A DNA stretch of 64,000 nt from JADFQT01 sp965216025 (lineage in GTDB: Bacteria; Chloroflexota; Dehalococcoidia; Lucifugimonadales; UBA3495), in the NCBI GenBank assembly GCA_965216025.1, contig CBDCEX010000017.1, positions 1 through 64,000 of the forward strand, given 5' to 3'. Positions 9,170-17,801 of this stretch are shown here, piece after piece. Numbering within the stretch: position 1 is the stretch's first letter; every line of letters starts with the position of its first letter. The notes below the pieces were generated by a model that saw only the letters and a program-made list of their open reading frames with translations, was not told where the DNA came from and did no database searches. The translations under genes were made by a program, and so were the position numbers.

Positions 9170-9330
9170 CCGTCTGAAACCCTTTCATCGGCTGCGGAGG
9201 GAGATTGCCCCAGGCTGACAAACCAGCGCCCCATGGCGCCTCCGATTAGTACCCCGCTTCCGGACCCGCGCCGTCACCGGCTACGTAAAAGGCGGGCACT
9301 ACCATGGGCAGCGAGGCGTCACGGGCTTGT
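9170..9330 (-). pseudogene. Remnant of an FAD-dependent oxidoreductase C-terminus
   Basis: Read on the minus strand, one frame gives LPMVVPAFYVAGDGAGPEAG, which resembles the FAD-contacting YxAGDxAG motif near the end of many flavin oxidoreductases. After a stop and a frame change it continues GGAMGRWFVSLGQS. No start and no upstream Rossmann fold remain. It lies between a repeat and IS66 copy 1. The rest of 8,997-9,650 holds only a repeat and no intact gene. Confidence 0.4.
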
Positions 9331-9344
9331 TGATTATCCCCAAT

Positions 9345-9582
9345 GTCATTGCGAGTTTTCATGCTCCGGCGGAGCGCCACCGTCAGATAAAAATGGATTC
9401 CCCTCGGCTCCTGGTTCGACGAGCTCACCACCAGCGGTAGGGATCCCGTTCGTCCTGAGGCCCTCGAAGGGCGAACGGGCTATTTACAGAGCAGCCCTTC
9501 GGCTGCGCTCAGGGTGAACTCCGCAAAGCAATCTATCCTTATCTTCAAGAGATTGCTTCGGGCCTACGGCCCTCGCAATGAC
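9345..9582. repeat. Dispersed inverted repeat, family B, expanded copy
   Basis: Bounded by GTCATTGCGAG and CTCGCAATGAC. It contains CTTCGGCTGCGCTCAGG and GATTGCTTCGGGCCTACGGC, all shared with the compact 99-bp copy at 33170-33268. This copy is about 140 bp longer because of extra sequence after the first arm, including a second hairpin (CCCGTTCG...CGAACGGG, about 9446-9480). Confidence 0.7.
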
Positions 9583-9651
9583 AATTAAAAGACCCTGATG
9601 AGGCGTCAAGGTAGGGGCGCTACTACCATTTTGTGCCACATCGTTTTTTTA

Positions 9652-11078
9652 AACTGTTCAGAGTTGAGGGGAAGTGAGCAACCGGCGGCATTCCAGGAGG
9701 GGATTGAGACCTCTGGCCCGCCAGGTGCCAAAGAGGGATGCCAAGGTCATCTTGCTGTCGGTGCCCTGCCCTGAGCGGGTGCCGCCGCTGATCTTGCGAC
9801 TGGTTACCAGATGCCGCAGGCTCCGCTCGGCGGCGTTGTTGTCTGAGGGCACGGCTGGGTCCGACACGAAGACAAACAGTTCCTTGATGAACCGTTCCAT
9901 GCGCCGGCAGAGCTTGGCCTGAACCGCCAGGGGATCTTTAAGGAAAGGCCGCGCCAAGACCATTAGTTTCTCCTCCAGCATTAGCTGGGTGCGATGGCCT
10001 GGCTGGGCTCGGGGAAGGACCGAGGCCTTGGCCTCCGTGTAGACCTGGTGAACCGCCTCGGCCCACTGAGCCAGCCCAGCGTCTTCTGGGTACAACCCTT
10101 TCAGGTCATGGATATCCCGCAGCAGATGAGCCCAGCACCGTTGCTTCAGGCCCGGGTAGTGGTTATAGGCGGCGTAGAAATCACTGACCAACACTCCGCT
10201 GAAGGAGGAATCCAGCACCTCATCCACCACCCCCTTATCCCGACCCCGACGCAGGAAGTATCGTTCGCTGGGAGTGCTGAAGGTCCAAACATAGCCGTTG
10301 CTCCCGTCCTGGCGCCAGCCGGTTTCGTCGCCCTGCACCACGGGACTGGCGCGGACTTGCTCGAGCACCTCTCGCACCGCCGTCTCAGCCTGACGGGCTA
10401 CTCCATGGACGGCCTGGACGATGGCACCAACACTCAGGTGCAACTGATGGACGGTCTCCAGGTACCATTGGATGATTCTTATGGGCAACCGTCCCTCCTC
10501 CCGCAGGGTCACCATCAGGCTTACCAGATTGACCCCCAGGCGCTGCTGGCCCAGAACCACCCCCTGCAGGGCCTCTTTGGGCAGCCGGCGCCGCTGGCAT
10601 ACCGGACAGATGCGGGCTACCAGGGCGTGCTCGGTCACTTCTACCGGAGCCACCGGTAGCTCAATGACTTCCCGAGTTCGCTGTACCCATCCGCCGTTCA
10701 GGTGAGTCCCGCAGTCGGGACAGACCGCCACGGCATGCTCCACCCGCCGGGTAGGAGTCATGCGCTGGCGGGCGAAGCCATGGCGGCGCGGCTTTCTGGG
10801 CTCCTTTTTCTCCGGCGCTTGCCGGCTGGAGTGCGGCTGATTACCCGGCATCCCCGACGACCCGCGCCGGTTGGGACGGGATTCCAGAACCCCAATCCGC
10901 CTTTGTAAATCGGCAATGACTGCCCGCTGGCCGGCAATTATCTCCAGCAGAGTTTCGCGACTCGCCGCGTTCAGGTCTAGTTCAGTGTCCACCTCCCTGG
11001 TATGCCACAACTCCCCCGGCCATGCCAGCGTTTTTCCAACGGCTTTGAGCCAATTCACCTCATCAAGTCTGAACAGTT
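9652..11078 (-). mobile_element. IS66-family insertion sequence, copy 1 (single-transposase type)
   Basis: Ends are AACTGTTCAGAGTTGAG at the left and, reverse-complemented, AACTGTTCAGACTTGATGAG at the right. About 1.43 kb with one transposase frame and no tnpA/tnpB accessory genes. Copy 2 (41564-44134) is nearly identical but is split by an IS630. No target duplication could be identified at this copy; an ISAzo13 element begins 6 bp beyond its right end. Confidence 0.88.
9658..11058 (-). CDS. IS66-family transposase
   Basis: 466 aa. An N-terminal coiled-coil (ETLLEIIAGQRAVIADLQRR, about residues 33-52) is followed by a Lys/Arg/Pro-rich linker. A zinc-finger region follows with AVCPDCGTHLNGG and ARICPVCQRRRLP (about 110-165), then the DDE domain with VVQGDETGWRQDGSNGYVW (about 240-260), VSDFYAAYN (second Asp, about 300) and PSDNNAAERSLRHLV (Glu region, about 405). 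The stop codon lies inside the left terminal repeat. It differs from the copy-2 transposase at only a few residues (for example KPRRHG against KLRRHG), so one of the two is a recent duplicate. Confidence 0.93.
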   Translation of the reverse strand: MNWLKAVGKTLAWPGELWHTREVDTELDLNAASRETLLEIIAGQRAVIADLQRRIGVLESRPNRRGSSGMPGNQPHSSRQAPEKKEPRKPRRHGFARQRMTPTRRVEHAVAVCPDCGTHLNGGWVQRTREVIELPVAPVEVTEHALVARICPVCQRRRLPKEALQGVVLGQQRLGVNLVSLMVTLREEGRLPIRIIQWYLETVHQLHLSVGAIVQAVHGVARQAETAVREVLEQVRASPVVQGDETGWRQDGSNGYVWTFSTPSERYFLRRGRDKGVVDEVLDSSFSGVLVSDFYAAYNHYPGLKQRCWAHLLRDIHDLKGLYPEDAGLAQWAEAVHQVYTEAKASVLPRAQPGHRTQLMLEEKLMVLARPFLKDPLAVQAKLCRRMERFIKELFVFVSDPAVPSDNNAAERSLRHLVTSRKISGGTRSGQGTDSKMTLASLFGTWRARGLNPLLECRRLLTSPQL

Positions 11079-11084
11079 AGGGAT

Positions 11085-12369
11085 TGTCACGAAATAATTA
11101 GTTCAATTGAGCAGCGCAACGCGGGGTAGCAGCGAATAATTCCATTCACCATGGAAAGAGTCTCTACGCAAATAGATGGCTTCGAGTTCGTCGTCCGATA
11201 CGGTGCGCCCGGCCGGGTATCGGTTGGTGTCCAGTTGGCTCTGAACCCGCAGCCCCGTCCGGGTCGTGGTCGCCCCGATCAAGTTCACCACCACCTCGTG
11301 GCTCACCAGCGGCTTTCCGCGCCAGTTCTGACTGATCGCGGAGAACAAGCGGTGTTCGATCTTGTTCCACTTGCTGGTCCCTGGTGGGAGGTGGCACACG
11401 TCGATTTCAAGGCCCGTCTCATCCGCCAATTTCTGCAACTCCAGCTTCCACAAGCGGAGCCGATACCCATTGCTGCCGCCCGCGTCGGCCGTTATCAGCA
11501 GCCGAGTGGCGCTCGGGTAGAGCGCCTGCCCCATGCCGCGCCACCAACGCCGGATGCTCTCGACGGCAAAAGCAGCCGTATCGTGGTCCGTCCCCACACT
11601 GACCCAGGCCTCGTTCTGGGCGATATCGTACACCCCATAAGGACTGACCCGGCCCAGATCCGGAATCAGGAAGTCATGCACCAGCACTTGCTCCGGCGCT
11701 CCCTTGGGACGCAACTCCCGCCCACCGTTCTTGAAGGGCCCCACCAGTTCCTTCTTCTTCGTGTCCACGGAGATCACCGGCTCTCCCAGGGAGAGTTGCA
11801 GTTGCACCGCCCGGTCCAAGTGCTCAAACTGGGCGTTGCGGTCCGGGTGTTCCGTCCCCGCCAGGGTCTTGCGATTGGCTTGCAAGCTATAGCCCATGTC
11901 GTGGAGCAGTTCGGCGACCATGCGATGGCTGACTTGGTGCCCTTGGCGCTTCAATGCCACCGCCAGTTGACGCACGCTCTTGCAGGTCCAGCGCAGCGGG
12001 GACTCGGGATCCCCACGGCTGGTCGGCTCCACCAGCCGGTCCAAGTCCTCGCGCAAGCTCGGGTCATGCTCGACGGTGCGCTTCCGGCCGCCTCCAGGAT
12101 GGCGGATGCGGCCCTTCGCGGCCCCTACGGCCGGCTGGCCCAACTCCCGTATGCCGCGGCGAATCGTCCCGCGAGAAGCTCCGGTGGCCCTTGCAACCGC
12201 TGCCTGGCCACCACGCCCGGCCGCCGACGCCTCAGCGGCAAGCACCAGCCGCCGCACCCGCTCGTCCACAACGGGGGCAATCGCTTGGTAACGAGCTTGA
12301 ATCGCTCCTTCAACTATCACCCATTAAGTATAGCTGAGCATGTAGTAAAGAACAAGTTATTTCGTGACA
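11085..12369 (-). mobile_element. ISAzo13-family insertion sequence
   Basis: Terminal inverted repeats TGTCACGAAATAATTAGTTC (left) and TGTCACGAAATAACTTGTTC (right, reverse-complemented), 17-18 of 20 identical, bracket a single 405-aa transposase frame, about 1.29 kb in all. The element starts 6 bp from the right end of IS66 copy 1 and ends 60 bp before the ABC-transporter start codon. Confidence 0.85.
11103..12320 (-). CDS. ISAzo13-family transposase
   Basis: 405 aa, full length. The N-terminal helix-turn-helix part reads AAVARATGASRGTIRRGIRE (about residues 40-60), followed by RHPGGGRKR. The next segment, LRWTCKSVRQLAVALKRQGH and VAELLHDMGYSLQANRKTL (about 105-150), is the family hallmark. 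The DDE-type catalytic part has VISVDTKKKELVG (first Asp, about 185), ADAGGSNGYRLR (second Asp, about 275) and PPGTSKWNKIEHRLFSAIS (Glu region, about 310). The plus strand carries a long antisense frame over this gene, which is a composition artefact. Confidence 0.92.
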   Translation of the reverse strand: MIVEGAIQARYQAIAPVVDERVRRLVLAAEASAAGRGGQAAVARATGASRGTIRRGIRELGQPAVGAAKGRIRHPGGGRKRTVEHDPSLREDLDRLVEPTSRGDPESPLRWTCKSVRQLAVALKRQGHQVSHRMVAELLHDMGYSLQANRKTLAGTEHPDRNAQFEHLDRAVQLQLSLGEPVISVDTKKKELVGPFKNGGRELRPKGAPEQVLVHDFLIPDLGRVSPYGVYDIAQNEAWVSVGTDHDTAAFAVESIRRWWRGMGQALYPSATRLLITADAGGSNGYRLRLWKLELQKLADETGLEIDVCHLPPGTSKWNKIEHRLFSAISQNWRGKPLVSHEVVVNLIGATTTRTGLRVQSQLDTNRYPAGRTVSDDELEAIYLRRDSFHGEWNYSLLPRVALLN

Positions 12370-12410
12370 GTACCTTACCGTTTTTTCCCGTGGTTTTATC
12401 CCTGGGTGGC

Positions 12411-12429
12411 ACTTGATATAATCCCCTTA
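12411..12429 (+). promoter_or_regulatory. Extended -10 promoter placing the ABC transporter on a leaderless transcript
   Basis: TATAAT at 12417-12422 with TG at 12414-12415 makes an extended -10 box. A weak -35-like TTTTAT lies 17 bp upstream. The predicted start of transcription coincides with the ATG at 12429, and no ribosome-binding site is present, so a leaderless mRNA is likely. The IS end lies only about 45 bp upstream of the -10 box, so the region further upstream has been replaced. Confidence 0.45.
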
Positions 12430-14363
12430 TGGACACAGATGAAAGTCAGTCCAATAGGGCCTCGACACCGGGTTTGAGCCGCCGTATCGCGGCTTCCTTC
12501 CGTCCCTATTCCGTTCAGGTGGTTCTGGTGGGCCTGCTGGTTCTGGTTACCGCTGGGTTGGGCGTGGTCAACCCGCTGCTGATACAGGTGGTGTTTGACC
12601 GGGCGCTTTTCCCCTCGTCAGGCAGCCCAGACCTGAACCTGATGTGGACCTTGGCCGGGATCATGGCCGGGGTTGTCGTAGTGACCGGCGGTCTGGGCAT
12701 AGTACAGACGCTCTTGACCCACCGGATGGGCCAGCGGGTAATGCGGGACCTGCGGGACCGGCTTTACCGGCATCTGCAGAGCCTGTCCCTGGGGTTCTTT
12801 ACCGACACCCGTACCGGCGAAATCCAGTCTCGGGTGGCCAACGACGTCGGCGGCGTGCAGCGGGTGGTTACCAGCACCGTATCCGATGTGCTGTCCAACA
12901 GCGTCATATTTATCAGCACCCTGATCGCCATGTCAATATTGTCCTGGCAGCTCACGCTGGTGGCCATCGGAACCACGCCGCTGTTCTTCCTGCTCAGCCG
13001 CGTAGTGGGGGCCAAACGCCGGGCGGTGGCCGCGGAAACCCAAAGAGCGACCGCCGAAATTACCGCGATAACCCAGGAAACCCTGTCCATCTCCGGCATC
13101 ATGCTGTCCAAACTGTTTGGCCGGCAAAACCAGGAGATAGAGCGATTTCACACCGAGAACCAGAGGCTGTCCGATTTGGTAATACGCCAGCAGATGACCG
13201 GTCAGTCTTTTTTTACAGCGATGCAGATCTTCTTTTCGGTATCGCCGGTCCTGATTTACCTGCTGGCGGGCTATCTCATCGACGGAGTAGGCCCGGAGGC
13301 TATTTCCGCGGGTACTGTGGTTGCGTTTACCACCCTGCAAAGCCGTTTGTACTTCCCCATCGGCCGGTTGCTGGAGATGGTGGTGGAGCTGCAGGCCTCG
13401 ATGGCTCTGTTCGAGCGGATCTTTAATTATCTGGATATCCAGCCGGAAATAATGGACGACCCGGATGCCGTCGAGCTGGACCCGGAGCGGGTGTTGGGCG
13501 CGGTGCGGTTTGACCGGGTGCGAGTCCGCTATGCCTCGCTGGGCGATGGCCAGAACAACGATGACGTAGCGGTGTCGAATGACGCTGCTCCTCGCTTTGC
13601 CTTGGAGGACGTCTCTTTCGACATCAAGCCGGGGCAGTTAGCCGCCTTCGTCGGCCCCAGCGGCGCCGGCAAGACTACTATATCTTATCTGATACCTCGG
13701 CTGTACGATGCCACCGAGGGCACCGTCAGCATCGACGGCGTTGATGTTAGGAAGGTCAAGCAGGCTTCTCTGGCGGGAATCATCGGCTACGTTTCCCAGG
13801 AGAGCTACCTGTTTCATGCCAGCATCCGCAGTAATCTGATGTATGGGAACCCGCGGGCCAGCCAGGAGGAGCTGGAAGCCGCGGCGCGGGCGGCCTACAT
13901 TCATGATCGAATAATGGAGTTCGAGGGCGGCTACGACACCATAGTCGGGGAACGGGGATATCGACTGTCGGGAGGCGAGAGGCAGCGGCTATCCATCGCC
14001 CGAGTGCTGCTTCACGACCCCAAGCTGCTGATTCTGGACGAGGCGACCTCGGCCCTGGACACGGCCAGCGAGCGGCTGGTTCAAGCGGCGTTGGTGCCGC
14101 TGATGAGGGGGCGGACCACCGTGGCCATTGCCCACCGTCTCTCGACTATCCTGGCCGCCGACGTGATCTACGCCATTGACCACGGCAGAATAGTAGAACA
14201 AGGCAGCCACGCGGAGCTGCTGGCCCGGGGCGGTTTGTATGCCGAGCTATACGGGCAGCAGTTCCAGGGTGGCCGAGTGGAATGCCAATGCCAGGACGGT
14301 ATAGTGCTTACCGACGGAAATATCGTCTATTCGGAAGATGCCGGGGTGCCGGTGGGCCGATGA
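12429..14363 (+). CDS. ABC exporter half-transporter (permease fused to ATPase)
   Basis: 644 aa, type IV exporter (MsbA/LmrA-like). A six-helix membrane domain spans about residues 25-325 and includes RVANDVGGVQRVVTSTVSDV, the usual intracellular-loop pattern. The ATPase domain has Walker A GPSGAGKTT (about 405-413), a Q-loop VSQESYLF, signature LSGGERQRLSIAR (about 511), Walker B LLILDEATSALD (about 531) and H-loop AIAHRLST. There is an unusual loop, DGQNNDDVAVSND, before the NBD strand at about 375-388, and a non-conserved 30-residue C-terminal tail. It should act as a homodimer or pair with another half. Substrate unknown; no partner is adjacent. Confidence 0.9.
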   Translation: MDTDESQSNRASTPGLSRRIAASFRPYSVQVVLVGLLVLVTAGLGVVNPLLIQVVFDRALFPSSGSPDLNLMWTLAGIMAGVVVVTGGLGIVQTLLTHRMGQRVMRDLRDRLYRHLQSLSLGFFTDTRTGEIQSRVANDVGGVQRVVTSTVSDVLSNSVIFISTLIAMSILSWQLTLVAIGTTPLFFLLSRVVGAKRRAVAAETQRATAEITAITQETLSISGIMLSKLFGRQNQEIERFHTENQRLSDLVIRQQMTGQSFFTAMQIFFSVSPVLIYLLAGYLIDGVGPEAISAGTVVAFTTLQSRLYFPIGRLLEMVVELQASMALFERIFNYLDIQPEIMDDPDAVELDPERVLGAVRFDRVRVRYASLGDGQNNDDVAVSNDAAPRFALEDVSFDIKPGQLAAFVGPSGAGKTTISYLIPRLYDATEGTVSIDGVDVRKVKQASLAGIIGYVSQESYLFHASIRSNLMYGNPRASQEELEAAARAAYIHDRIMEFEGGYDTIVGERGYRLSGGERQRLSIARVLLHDPKLLILDEATSALDTASERLVQAALVPLMRGRTTVAIAHRLSTILAADVIYAIDHGRIVEQGSHAELLARGGLYAELYGQQFQGGRVECQCQDGIVLTDGNIVYSEDAGVPVGR

Positions 14364-14382
14364 TACGCCTTGGGCGGACTAC

Positions 14383-14492
14383 CCTTCGTCACACCGGCGT
14401 AAGCCGGTGTCCAGGAAAGTACATTCTGCGCTGTTCCGTGGATTCCGGCGAACGCCGGAATGACGGTGTTGGCAGCGCTGCCCAATCCGGTA
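14383..14492. repeat. Dispersed repeat, family C, copy 1 (REP-like)
   Basis: Two hairpins: CACCGGCGTAAGCCGGTG and ATTCCGGCGAACGCCGGAAT, with a conserved spacer and a GCGCTGCCCAATCCGGT end. The same unit lies inverted at 44135-44247, directly against IS66 copy 2. Located between the ABC transporter and the convergent LLM gene. Confidence 0.75.
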
Positions 14493-14520
14493 GGGATGTA
14501 GATCCCACTTGGGCTTTGGT

Positions 14521-15534
14521 TTAGCTAGAAGATTTAACCCGGGGTATCACATCCTTGGCCATCAGCTCAATCTGGCGTAGCACCTGGGACTGCTCCATTC
14601 CCGGCCACTGCATCCGAAATATCAGGTAGTTGACCCCCAAATCCCTTTCGTACCGCTGTATCTCCTCCACTATCTGGTCGGGAGACCCCAGTAGAAACCG
14701 GTCTTTGGCCAGGTCCTGATAGGGGATGCGGAAGCTCTCTTCTCCCGGCAGCGCCTTGTCCTGTCCCCAGGCGGCATAGGCTTCATATTTGGGGCCCAAA
14801 TAGGGTTCGCTTTCCAGGATGGCGGTCTCGCGGTCGTTGGCCACGTATAGCTCCCGCATCATCGGCCGGGTTTCCGGTAGGGGTTGTCCCGAAGCGTCCA
14901 GGATCTCCCCATACTTGGCCCACTGCTCCGCCACCATCGGCACGGTGGCGTGGGGATTGATCAGCCAGGGATAACCCCAGCGGGCGGCGCGGCGGATGGC
15001 GGCGTCGCTGTTGGCCGCCACCCAAATGGGAGGGTGAGGCTGCCGCACCGGCCGGGTGGCCGGTTGGATGCGGGGCACCTGGTAATACTTACCGTGAAAC
15101 TCCACCTGGTCCTCGGTCCAGAGGAGTTTCATTACCTCCAGAGCTTCCCGCAGCCGGCCGACCCGCTCGACGCGGCGGACCCCAAAGGCCGTGTACTCCT
15201 CGTCCCGATACCCCAGGCCAATGCCGAAAATGAACCTACCTCCGCAGATGGCGTCCATGGTGGCCACGCTTTCCGCCAGCTCCACCGGATTGTGCAGCGG
15301 CACCAGCACCACGGTGGCGGCCACCTCCATGTCACCGGCCTCCGCCGCCAATCGCGCCAGCAAGGGAAAGCTGGTGGACATCTGGTAAGGCGTGGCCAGG
15401 TAATGCTGGCCGGTGCAAATCAGGTCGAAGCCGGCCTGGCGCACCAGACTGACTTGCTCCACGCTTTCTTGGATCATCTGGGGCATGGACTGGTTGGGGA
15501 GATACTGGTTAGTGACGAAAAAGCCGAGCTTCAC
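14521..15534 (-). CDS. LLM-class flavin/F420-dependent oxidoreductase
   Basis: 337 aa, GTG start at 15534 with GGGAG at good spacing. TIM-barrel landmarks: MKLGFFVTNQYLP at the start, QAGFDLICTGQHYLATPYQM (about residues 34-53), VVLVPLHNPVELAESVATMD (about 75-94), CGGRFIFGIGLGYRDEEY (about 97-114) and a C-terminal LGSPDQIVEEIQRYERDLG. Similar proteins act on small organic substrates with FMNH2 or F420H2. It is the last gene of the minus-strand block, about 130 bp after the M16 peptidase gene. Confidence 0.88.
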   Translation of the reverse strand: MKLGFFVTNQYLPNQSMPQMIQESVEQVSLVRQAGFDLICTGQHYLATPYQMSTSFPLLARLAAEAGDMEVAATVVLVPLHNPVELAESVATMDAICGGRFIFGIGLGYRDEEYTAFGVRRVERVGRLREALEVMKLLWTEDQVEFHGKYYQVPRIQPATRPVRQPHPPIWVAANSDAAIRRAARWGYPWLINPHATVPMVAEQWAKYGEILDASGQPLPETRPMMRELYVANDRETAILESEPYLGPKYEAYAAWGQDKALPGEESFRIPYQDLAKDRFLLGSPDQIVEEIQRYERDLGVNYLIFRMQWPGMEQSQVLRQIELMAKDVIPRVKSSS

Positions 15535-15667
15535 GGGCGTCTCCCGGCGGGCTTTATTTGCGGGCTTTATTATGGGCGGGGTAAGTTAGAGAGCCGCGTC
15601 ACGCGGCAGACTCATAAACAGGCCGGTCACCGCCCGGATCGGATGTTGTACGGCCAGGAAGGCGGCG

Positions 15668-16930
15668 CTAAAACCTCAGGAGTTTGCGGAGAGCCTGGTC
15701 GCTCCGGTTGGGTCCCACCATGGCCAGTTTCAGGTTCTCCTCGTTCAAGACCCGCTGGCCCACTCGGGCCACGTCCTCGCTGGTCACGGCGTCGATATGC
15801 CCGATAACATCCTCGACCAGGTCTATTTTCCCCAGAAGAAGTTCCTGGGTGCCCAGCCATGCGGCCACGGACCGGCTATCCTCCATCCGGAGCAGCAAGC
15901 GGCCCTTGGCGTATTCCTTGGACTTGTTCAACTCCTGCTGGGGAACTTCCTGGTGCATGGCGTGCAACTCGTTGACCATGGCCTGGACGGCGGTCTTGGT
16001 CTTCTTGGGCTCCACGCCGCAATAGACTACCAAGGAGCCACAGTCGCGGAAATGGCTGACCGAGCTAAAGACCTCGTAGGCCAGGCCCTGGCGCTCCCTC
16101 AAGTTGAGGAACAGCCGGCTGCTCATGCCGTCGCCCAAAATCCCATTGAGGATGGCTAGGGCATAGCGGTCCGGGTCATCTAGGGACAATCCAGGCAGTC
16201 CCAGGCAAAGGTGCGACTGATCGGTGCGGCGCTGCTCTATGCGCACGACTCGCTCCTGGTGACCGTTGGTTACCGGTTCCATGTTCAGGGACTGCCGGGG
16301 CAGCCAGTCCCGCGTTGCCGCCTCGGCCAACTCCGTAACCTCTTCGTGGGAAACGTTGCCGGCCAGCGCCACCACGGTGTTGGCCGGGTTGTACTGGCGC
16401 TCCATGTACTCCCGAACGTCGTCAAGAGTGATTTGGGCAACCGAGTCCAGGGTCCCTCCCACGTCCCGTCCCATGGCCTGATCCGGCCAAAGGGTTTCAT
16501 CTATCAGGAGGTCGACCCGCTGAGTCGGGTAGTCGTTGGTCATTCGCAGCTCTTCCTGGATGACCTCCCGCTCTCGCTCCATCTCCTCCGGGTCCAGGAG
16601 GGGATTTAGCACCATATCCATCAGAACCGCAAAGGCGTGCTTGAAGTGCAGCTTGGAAACCTTGCACCAGAAAATGGTCATCTCCCGGTCGGTGCTGGCG
16701 TTCATAATGCCGCCCACACCTTCGATGGCCTCACTGACCAGCCGGGCAGAGGGCCAGCTTTTTGTTCCCTTAAACGGCAAGTGCTCCAGGAAATGGGACA
16801 GTCCGGCCAATTCCTGGGGCTCGTAACGGGAACCCGCGCCGACGCAGATCAGCATGGACACGGAAGAGGTATGGGGCAAGGTGGCGCTCAGCACGCGGAG
16901 CTGGTTGTCCAGGGTAGTACGCTGATACAT
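15668..16930 (-). CDS. M16-family zinc metallopeptidase
   Basis: About 420 aa from the ATG at 16930, which gives MYQRTTLDNQLRVLSATLPH, the usual beginning; an upstream TTG at 16960 is possible but lacks a ribosome-binding site. The inverted zinc motif HFLEH (HxxEH) lies in GLSHFLEHLPFKGTKSW, with the downstream Glu about 75 residues on (EREVIQEELRM region). The LPFKGT replaces the commoner MLFKGT. The C-terminal half carries SRLFLNLRERQGLAYEVFS, the conserved substrate-binding R/Y segment. Probably a cytoplasmic processing or oligopeptide peptidase acting as a homodimer. Confidence 0.92.
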   Translation of the reverse strand: MYQRTTLDNQLRVLSATLPHTSSVSMLICVGAGSRYEPQELAGLSHFLEHLPFKGTKSWPSARLVSEAIEGVGGIMNASTDREMTIFWCKVSKLHFKHAFAVLMDMVLNPLLDPEEMEREREVIQEELRMTNDYPTQRVDLLIDETLWPDQAMGRDVGGTLDSVAQITLDDVREYMERQYNPANTVVALAGNVSHEEVTELAEAATRDWLPRQSLNMEPVTNGHQERVVRIEQRRTDQSHLCLGLPGLSLDDPDRYALAILNGILGDGMSSRLFLNLRERQGLAYEVFSSVSHFRDCGSLVVYCGVEPKKTKTAVQAMVNELHAMHQEVPQQELNKSKEYAKGRLLLRMEDSRSVAAWLGTQELLLGKIDLVEDVIGHIDAVTSEDVARVGQRVLNEENLKLAMVGPNRSDQALRKLLRF

Positions 16931-17018
16931 TCTCAATTCACCGATTTGGGCGTCGAGCAAGTTGTCCGGATAGAGCTGGCCATTCAGGTAAAAGTCCTAG
17001 AAAACTAATCAAGCCAGG

Positions 17019-17657
17019 CTAGGTCTCCAGCCAGGCAACGTCGCCGCACAGGTCATCCGGGTGTTGTTTGGATGCGAAGACTTGATACTCCTGGCGGGCC
17101 TGCCCGATGGTAGTGTCATCGCCGTGGCCTGGGTAGACCACGGTGTCGTCGGATAGAACCAGCAGCTTACGGGTTATGCTGTCTATCTCCAGTTTGAATG
17201 CCTCCGGGCTGCGAGACTTGCCCGGGCCGCCGGGGAACAGGGTGTCTCCAGAGAACAGGTGCTTGCCAATCAGAAAACAGGTAGACCCGGCGGTGTGACC
17301 CGGAGTGGAGAGGACCTGGATGGTCTTACTCCCAATTTTTAGGATGGCGCCGTCCGCCAGGGCGATACCCGGAGGGCTGGGCAACAGTTCCGCGTCGGGC
17401 TCTCCCACACCGACCAGCGCGTGAACCTGCCCGGTAATTGCTTCAAAACCCAATAGATGGTCTTGGTGCCCGTGGGTGATCAGAATGGCCTTAACCTGCA
17501 CGTCGCCAAGTTCGCTCAACAACTTCTCCGGCTCGGCCGGTGTGTCGATGATCACGGCTTCCTTGGTCTCCGCGCAGGCGACGATATAGCCGTTGTTGTT
17601 GTAAGGGCCCATGTTTATCTTAGTTATCTGGATTTCGCCGTCATAATGAAGGGGCAT
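17019..17657 (-). CDS. MBL-fold metallo-hydrolase (glyoxalase II-like)
   Basis: 212 aa, ATG 17657 after GAGAGGAC. The metal-binding motif THGHQDHLLG (HxHxDH, about residues 62-71), then STPGHTAGSTCFL (about 115-127), LFSGDTLFPGGPG (Asp bridge, about 135-147) and VYPGHGDDTT (last His, about 177) give a complete two-metal site as in glyoxalase II-type thioester hydrolases and persulfide dioxygenases. Substrate not known. It lies between the M16 peptidase gene and uvrA. Confidence 0.9.
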   Translation of the reverse strand: MPLHYDGEIQITKINMGPYNNNGYIVACAETKEAVIIDTPAEPEKLLSELGDVQVKAILITHGHQDHLLGFEAITGQVHALVGVGEPDAELLPSPPGIALADGAILKIGSKTIQVLSTPGHTAGSTCFLIGKHLFSGDTLFPGGPGKSRSPEAFKLEIDSITRKLLVLSDDTVVYPGHGDDTTIGQARQEYQVFASKQHPDDLCGDVAWLET

Positions 17658-17801
17658 AATTGTCCTCTCAAATTATTATCGACCACTGGGGAGCATTGTA
17701 GCAAACCGCTTTTTCAGTGGCAAAGGAAATCCAAAACAATAATGGACATCAACCAGCGGCGAGGCGAGCAGCCCGGTTAGCGGACAGGAATATGCGGCCA
17801 G

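Noticed and set aside
9003..9221. 72-codon minus-strand frame near IS66 copy 1 as a gene
   Set aside because: No start support and no family; it partly overlaps the oxidoreductase remnant and is treated as decayed sequence.
11151..12416. 421-codon plus-strand frame over the ISAzo13 transposase
   Set aside because: Runs antisense to a clear transposase; composition artefact of GC-rich DNA with no domain content.
14884..15807. 307-codon plus-strand frame over the LLM and M16 genes
   Set aside because: Crosses two convincing minus-strand genes and has histidine/glycine-rich, low-complexity content.
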